Notes under the pieces: model-generated
The model's database searches: none
What the model saw: the letters and a program-made list of their open reading frames with translations, nothing else
What the model was told of the DNA's origin: nothing
Part shown: positions 6,669 through 9,949 of the stretch, in pieces
Numbering within the stretch: position 1 is the stretch's first letter
Layout of the letters: each line of letters opens with the position of its first letter
Origin: DASPLH01 sp035627675
GTDB lineage: Bacteria; Acidobacteriota; Terriglobia; Terriglobales; Acidobacteriaceae
DNA: 9,949 nucleotides
Assembly (NCBI GenBank): GCA_035627675.1
Contig: DASPLH010000240.1
Coordinates: 1-9,949, forward strand
Direction of reading: 5' to 3'
Made by a program: the position numbers and the translations under genes

Positions 6669-8339
6669 TCATCTGCCGTACGCAATGTTTAAACCTACGG
6701 ATGCAACACGCTGATTCGACTTTCTCAACAGAGGGGCACTCCAGTTTTCAATCTGCAACCTGGGACGAAGAACAACGTGGCGGGCAGGGATCTCAGCCTC
6801 AACAATGACATCGCGGATGCGAGCTCCCCCATCCAGGAATCTCCCGCTAACCCTTGCGTCGCGGTACGCCGTGGTGATCCGCTTTTCGGGAGACATCCAG
6901 TATGTCGAGGCAGCCGTGAATCCGCGCCCCTGCCGCCCTACCCACGATCCGAGAAGATTGCCGTTATTGGTGTGAGATGAGTGGTATGCACCATTGAAAT
7001 AGAAGAACGTACCGCGGTACCCGGAGACGGCGCCCCGATCCGTATCGATGTACTCCAGATGGAGGTCAGCTTTCCGGAGGAAGGGCATGGTCGCGATATG
7101 GACACCGGCAAGCAAGGCGGAACGATGCGGCGAAGCTAACGGCGAAGGATCGTCATCCGTCATCCCCTCGCAGAACACCGTCAAGCGATTCCGGAGGAAC
7201 GGCACTCGATAACGCAGGTCAAAACCGCCTCTGCGGTCTCCAGCATCGCTCTCCGTACCCGCTTGAACGCCGGAGTGATCTCCAAAGCTGGCGAAACTCT
7301 TCCAGAAGTTGCCGAACGTCAGCGGACGCGAACTGAGCAAGGGAAATCCCCGTCCACCGAATACGACCGTGCGCGAGAATCCGATCTCAAGATTGGGAGT
7401 GGGCTGCACTGAAATCCTCTGCCCATGAATCAGCGGATCCTTCGGGTACTGATGGCCGTCCAATGCGCCGATGAAAAACTCCGCCCGCCACGTCCCAAGC
7501 AGTCCAAACTTCCATGGCAACGAGAGTGGATGCAGTCGCGACACTCGGAACAGGGTCAGCGGCTCCGCGTTGTTCGTAAGCAGAAGCGAGCCGGATCGAG
7601 ACGGGCCCCACCACAAGGCTTGTTTTCCGAAACTTATCTGGACGTTCCTGACCTCCGCGGACACGTATGCCTCGAGTACCCTGCCACGGACAACGGCGCC
7701 CTGGTTCTGAGGCCCGGTCGGATTTCTGTCGATCTGCGCGAGCACACTCCGCAGTTGATTGTCGTACTGGTACGGTGCCCTGGCCTGCTGCAACTCGATC
7801 CGGAGGCCGTATCCCGTAGCGCGAGCCTTGCCATGTACACCGACGCCTGCCACCGTGTTGATCCCGGTGCCGTAGGGCCTTCCGAAATCGTTCGTTATGC
7901 CCTGCCCAAAGTGATAGCCGTCATTCAACACCGGTCCGGTGATATGGGAGAGCCGAACATAGGGTCGATCAACGACCATCCATCGCGCCGGACTGTCCGT
8001 TGAAATCCCCAATTCGCGCCGAATCGCCTCCAGGATTTCGTGCGCCTGATGCTCACTGCTCCGGATGGCGGCAGCATCTATCAGGCGCGCACATTCACCT
8101 CGTGTCCATGGTCGCGTCGAGGAAGCGGCATCCTGAAGCACTCCCAGAGACACAAGCCGATCGAACAGGACGTAGACGTTGCTGTCGAGTGGCACATAGG
8201 TCGGGTCGGCCGCCCATACATGTCGCGGAATACCGAGCAGGGCGATGACGAAAAGAACTGACCAGTAGATCCGATATCCGACTCTCATCGGTTCGCCGGC
8301 AGAATCCGCAGATTGGGGCTGTCCCATCGGTGGATTCAC
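6669..8339 (-). CDS. wzi: Capsule assembly Wzi-family outer-membrane beta-barrel protein
   Basis: A 556-residue protein of the Wzi family, whose E. coli member is an outer-membrane beta-barrel lectin that attaches and orders capsule at the cell surface. A signal peptide is clear, but it begins at an internal methionine: residues 18-43 (MRVGYRIYW..., hydrophobic core, then HVWA-ADP). An N-terminal helical part (DRLVSLGVLQDAASSTRPWT, 60-79) precedes the barrel. Family hallmarks are SFGKQALWWGPSRSGSLLL (236-254) with TNNAEPLTLFR after it, a later SSHTNNGNLLGSWVGRQG (454-471), many alternating aromatic strands, and a final VASVGLNIAYGR. The GTG start at 8339 overlaps the TetR stop as GTGA. The ATG at 8288 would give a conventional signal peptide and may be the true start. 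Neither has a good ribosome-binding site. It is longer than E. coli Wzi (about 480 residues) because of the N-terminal region and loops. Confidence 0.9.
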   Translation of the reverse strand: MNPPMGQPQSADSAGEPMRVGYRIYWSVLFVIALLGIPRHVWAADPTYVPLDSNVYVLFDRLVSLGVLQDAASSTRPWTRGECARLIDAAAIRSSEHQAHEILEAIRRELGISTDSPARWMVVDRPYVRLSHITGPVLNDGYHFGQGITNDFGRPYGTGINTVAGVGVHGKARATGYGLRIELQQARAPYQYDNQLRSVLAQIDRNPTGPQNQGAVVRGRVLEAYVSAEVRNVQISFGKQALWWGPSRSGSLLLTNNAEPLTLFRVSRLHPLSLPWKFGLLGTWRAEFFIGALDGHQYPKDPLIHGQRISVQPTPNLEIGFSRTVVFGGRGFPLLSSRPLTFGNFWKSFASFGDHSGVQAGTESDAGDRRGGFDLRYRVPFLRNRLTVFCEGMTDDDPSPLASPHRSALLAGVHIATMPFLRKADLHLEYIDTDRGAVSGYRGTFFYFNGAYHSSHTNNGNLLGSWVGRQGRGFTAASTYWMSPEKRITTAYRDARVSGRFLDGGARIRDVIVEAEIPARHVVLRPRLQIENWSAPLLRKSNQRVASVGLNIAYGR

Positions 8340-8968
8340 TTGGGTTGGGGCTGAGATTGGAGCCCGGCTATACAGATATCCGCAACGTCGGCGGAGCGAT
8401 CGCCGCGCGACTCACATGATCCACCGTGTGACGCAACGTAGTTGCTGATTTTGCTCGCGGCGAACAGCATGCCGATTACGGCAACTGCCGCAGCTTCAGG
8501 ATGCACCGCCCGGATCTGCCCCGTCCGGCTCCAGCTGCGCATGTGGTCCACCAGTTCACTCAGCGGCGAGCGAAAGTGCACCTGGTACATCAGTTCGCTT
8601 TCGCTCTCGAGTTCCAGGAGCGTGAAGCAGATCAGCCGCAAGAGCGCCGGCTTGGTCCGGACGCATTCACATGCGACTCCCGACAGCACTCTCAGAAGTT
8701 CCTCCGGCGTCGTTGCTTCCTGAATCGCAACTGACAGATTGACGGGCAGGTCGGAGCAGCGCAACTCGAAATCGAGAGCCGCCCAGCATAAATCCTGCTT
8801 CCGGGGAAAATAGCGATATACGGTGATCTCCCTTACGTTTGCCGCGATCGCAATGTTCCGGATAGATGCCGCTCGAAATCCGTTCGCGGCAAAGGCCGCC
8901 GCAGCAGCCACAAGGATCCGCGTTCGGGCGTCAGTCGCACTTCTCATAGCTTTTGACGGTTGCATCAT
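8336..8968 (-). CDS. TetR/AcrR-family transcriptional regulator
   Basis: A 210-residue cytoplasmic DNA-binding protein. The N-terminal domain is classic TetR: TRILVAAAAAFAANGF (16-31), the helix-turn-helix SIRNIAIAANVREITVYRYF (35-54) and then PRKQDL. The C-terminal ligand/dimer domain (about 70-205) is variable and gives no hint of the effector. Two adjacent ATG codons (8968, 8965) and another at 8947 (residue 8) are possible starts. None has a strong ribosome-binding site, and the first is reported. The gene lies 55 nt after the NusG paralogue and its stop overlaps the Wzi start (GTGA), so it is probably co-transcribed and translationally coupled with the polysaccharide genes. I infer that it regulates this operon, possibly at the promoter at 9715-9742. 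A regulator of unrelated genes that merely sits here cannot be excluded. Confidence 0.93.
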   Translation of the reverse strand: MMQPSKAMRSATDARTRILVAAAAAFAANGFRAASIRNIAIAANVREITVYRYFPRKQDLCWAALDFELRCSDLPVNLSVAIQEATTPEELLRVLSGVACECVRTKPALLRLICFTLLELESESELMYQVHFRSPLSELVDHMRSWSRTGQIRAVHPEAAAVAVIGMLFAASKISNYVASHGGSCESRGDRSADVADICIAGLQSQPQPK

Positions 8969-9023
8969 TCAAGGTGAGGTCGCAGTGGGTTGATCGTCTG
9001 CATTCCGGATATGAACACAGCGT

Positions 9024-9521
9024 TCAGGGGATTGGCTCCACGTCTGCTGCATCAATTTCTACGGAAACGGACCGCATGACGACATCCATGGAGAGGACGA
9101 GACGCCAACGCTTTTTTCGCTGAACGAGCAGCCCTTCGAGCCCATGCAGCGGACCACTCCGAACGCGGACTCGCTCGCCGACTTTCACGAACGGAAACGG
9201 CTCCGGGTTGCGCCCCGCCAGATTTGTCCGCAACATCTCGATGTCGTGGTCGGGAACCGGGACAGGCAGGCCCCCACTGGCAATGAAGCTCCGAATGCTG
9301 GGCACGTTCAGAACTGTGAATCGACTCTCGAGACCTATATGGACAAACACGTATCCGGGGAAGAGTGGCGATTCCAGCATCGACGTTGTTCGATTACGCC
9401 ACCGTTTCTTCCTCTGATAGAGAGGAAGAAACGCTTCTACTTGAAGCGCCCTTAGATGTTCGAGCGCCTTTTTCTCGTGATGAGGGTGGGTGTTGACGGC
9501 GTACCAACGAACTGAGTGCAT
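9024..9521 (-). CDS. Specialised NusG paralogue (RfaH/UpxY/LoaP-type transcription antiterminator)
   Basis: A 165-residue protein with a NusG N-terminal (NGN) domain at about 4-105 and a KOW domain at about 112-163. The NGN begins RWYAVNTHPHHEKKALEHL (5-23) and includes the conserved FLPLY (31-35) and SPLFPGYVFVHI (51-62) blocks. The KOW part carries VGERVRVRSGPLHGLEGLLV (114-133), as in NusG and its paralogues. Lengths of 160-180 residues and location at the head of polysaccharide operons are typical of operon-specific NusG paralogues, which bind RNA polymerase and suppress pausing or termination. Housekeeping nusG is normally next to secE and ribosomal protein genes, which are absent here. 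ATG at 9521 is supported by CGGAG (9530-9534) ending 8 nt upstream. A promoter and a leader of roughly 185 nt precede it. Which subfamily it belongs to cannot be settled by eye. Confidence 0.92.
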   Translation of the reverse strand: MHSVRWYAVNTHPHHEKKALEHLRALQVEAFLPLYQRKKRWRNRTTSMLESPLFPGYVFVHIGLESRFTVLNVPSIRSFIASGGLPVPVPDHDIEMLRTNLAGRNPEPFPFVKVGERVRVRSGPLHGLEGLLVQRKKRWRLVLSMDVVMRSVSVEIDAADVEPIP

Positions 9522-9708
9522 GTGGGCGGCTCCGTTTATGAGGCCCTACTGCAACCAGGATGTATGTAATTACTCTGCTATACGAAGAGACATGGCTTCG
9601 CCTCCGTCCCTTAGCAGGACGTTCCCGCCCGGAGGCGAGCAAAGCGCGAGCGAGTGCCTCGTCAGAGCTGACGGAAGTTGACTCGCCTAGCAATTATTTG
9701 CGAATAGC
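9522..9708 (-). promoter_or_regulatory. Long 5' leader of the polysaccharide operon
   Basis: This is the stretch from the predicted transcription start (about 9708, inferred from the -10 box) to the ATG of the NusG paralogue. On the transcribed strand it contains several short inverted repeats in order: CGTCAG/CTGACG (9660-9673), a compact stem with a TCCG loop (9624-9639), a stem CGTCC/GGACG (9605-9621), and the 8-bp palindrome GTAATTAC (9566-9573). A 9-bp repeat (9598-9606 with 9630-9638) could replace the middle two. No run of T typical of an intrinsic terminator follows any of these stems. A leader of this size ahead of a NusG-type gene suggests control of early elongation, but that is inference. 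Confidence 0.5.
9598..9638 (-). repeat. 9-bp perfect inverted repeat in the leader
   Basis: On the minus strand TCGCCTCCG (9638-9630) is matched 23 nt later by CGGAGGCGA (9606-9598). In RNA this would make a GC-rich stem. The loop contains the left arm of another small stem (9617-9621), and the end of that stem's other arm overlaps the long stem's 3' arm, so the two folds compete. Function unknown. Confidence 0.6.
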
Positions 9709-9714
9709 GGGAAT

Positions 9715-9742
9715 GCTATATACATGTATTCGCTCATGTCAA
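9715..9742 (-). promoter_or_regulatory. Predicted sigma70-type promoter of the operon
   Basis: Reading leftward on the minus strand, TTGACA (9742-9737, perfect -35) is followed by a 16-bp spacer and TATAGC (9720-9715, 4 of 6 to the -10 consensus). Overlapping TATATA gives a second, shorter-spaced option. The surrounding 50 bp is the most AT-rich part of the window's right end. The spacer holds the perfect palindrome ATACATGTAT (9720-9729), which overlaps the first base of the -10 box and could be an operator. It points straight at the NusG paralogue, and no other comparably good promoter was seen upstream of that gene. Confidence 0.65.
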
Positions 9743-9949
9743 TGCCGTTCTCGAGCGAAGTGAGTTGTTCATTGCGACTGAACTGCAGGGTGTATGTGAA
9801 AGCGTCAGCGCGGACGCAAGCCGTCGGACTGGAGCCGGGGCATCACAGGCACCGAACGCGAAGTGACTAACGTCGCCAAACGCAGCGTAACCGGCCGCGA
9901 ACTTGCCACCCTGTTGCAAGGTCACGCGCGATTGCGTGCGCTCCCACAG
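9743..9949. other. Upstream region without a recognised gene
   Basis: I see no gene I can name here. On the plus strand a frame is open from just after a TGA at 9797 to the edge (about 50 codons). It contains residues such as GITGTEREVTNVAKRSVTGR but has no ATG. On the minus strand a frame is open from the edge down to a TGA at 9734-9736. The two overlap, so at most one is likely to be coding. GC content rises again relative to the promoter. A small hairpin CACGC/GCGTG lies near 9922-9937. It could be the beginning of a divergent gene, a gene remnant or a repeat element. Confidence 0.3.

Noticed and set aside
9394..9693. Minus-strand frame starting at TTG in the leader and overlapping the NusG paralogue out of frame; considered as a leader peptide.
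   Set aside because: No ribosome-binding site, a rare start codon, low-complexity basic and serine-rich product, and a long overlap with a well-supported gene.
1..9949. CRISPR arrays, tRNA or rRNA genes, and insertion sequences.
   Set aside because: No regularly spaced repeats, no tRNA-like or rRNA-like sequence and no transposase were recognised on either strand.

Overview
The window is a polysaccharide (capsule or exopolysaccharide) export and assembly locus of the Wzx/Wzy-dependent type. It is read entirely from the minus strand, so biologically it runs from right to left. The set comprises an outer-membrane Wzi barrel, a Wza-type export porin and a fused Wzc-type tyrosine kinase, so the host is a diderm (Gram-negative) bacterium. 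Base composition is moderately GC-rich by eye, and GTG and TTG starts are used. The fused kinase, non-lipoprotein Wza and long Wzi resemble genes of Acidobacteriota (Solibacter/Bryobacter relatives). That taxonomic guess rests on protein style alone and is weak.

Right edge, about 9743-9949: no convincing gene. Two opposed open frames run off the edge and neither is recognised. At 9715-9742 there is a good sigma70-type promoter pointing left (TTGACA, 16 bp, TATAGC), with a perfect 10-bp palindrome in its spacer. A leader of roughly 185 nt follows, containing nested inverted repeats that could form competing hairpins.

The first gene (9024-9521) is a short NusG paralogue of the RfaH/UpxY/LoaP kind, which typically lets polymerase read through long polysaccharide operons. 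After 55 nt comes a TetR-family regulator (8336-8968). Its stop overlaps the start of the Wzi-family outer-membrane protein (6669-8339). After a 101-nt gap come the tyrosine autokinase/chain-length protein (4375-6567), the polysaccharide export protein (3449-4363), a Wzx-type flippase (2167-3447), a family-4-type glycosyltransferase (1025-2170) and the first 342 codons of a Wzy-type polymerase (1-1028), which runs off the left edge. From the kinase onward, gaps are 11 nt, 1 nt, then two 4-nt ATGA overlaps, so this block is almost certainly one operon.

How the parts fit together: the glycosyltransferase helps build a lipid-linked repeat unit, the flippase moves it across the inner membrane and the polymerase joins units in the periplasm. 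The kinase controls length and cycling, the Wza-like protein forms the exit channel, and Wzi organises polymer at the surface. The NusG paralogue and the TetR protein probably provide operon-specific control. An initiating sugar-phosphate transferase, further glycosyltransferases and a partner phosphatase are not in the window and may lie beyond the left edge or elsewhere.
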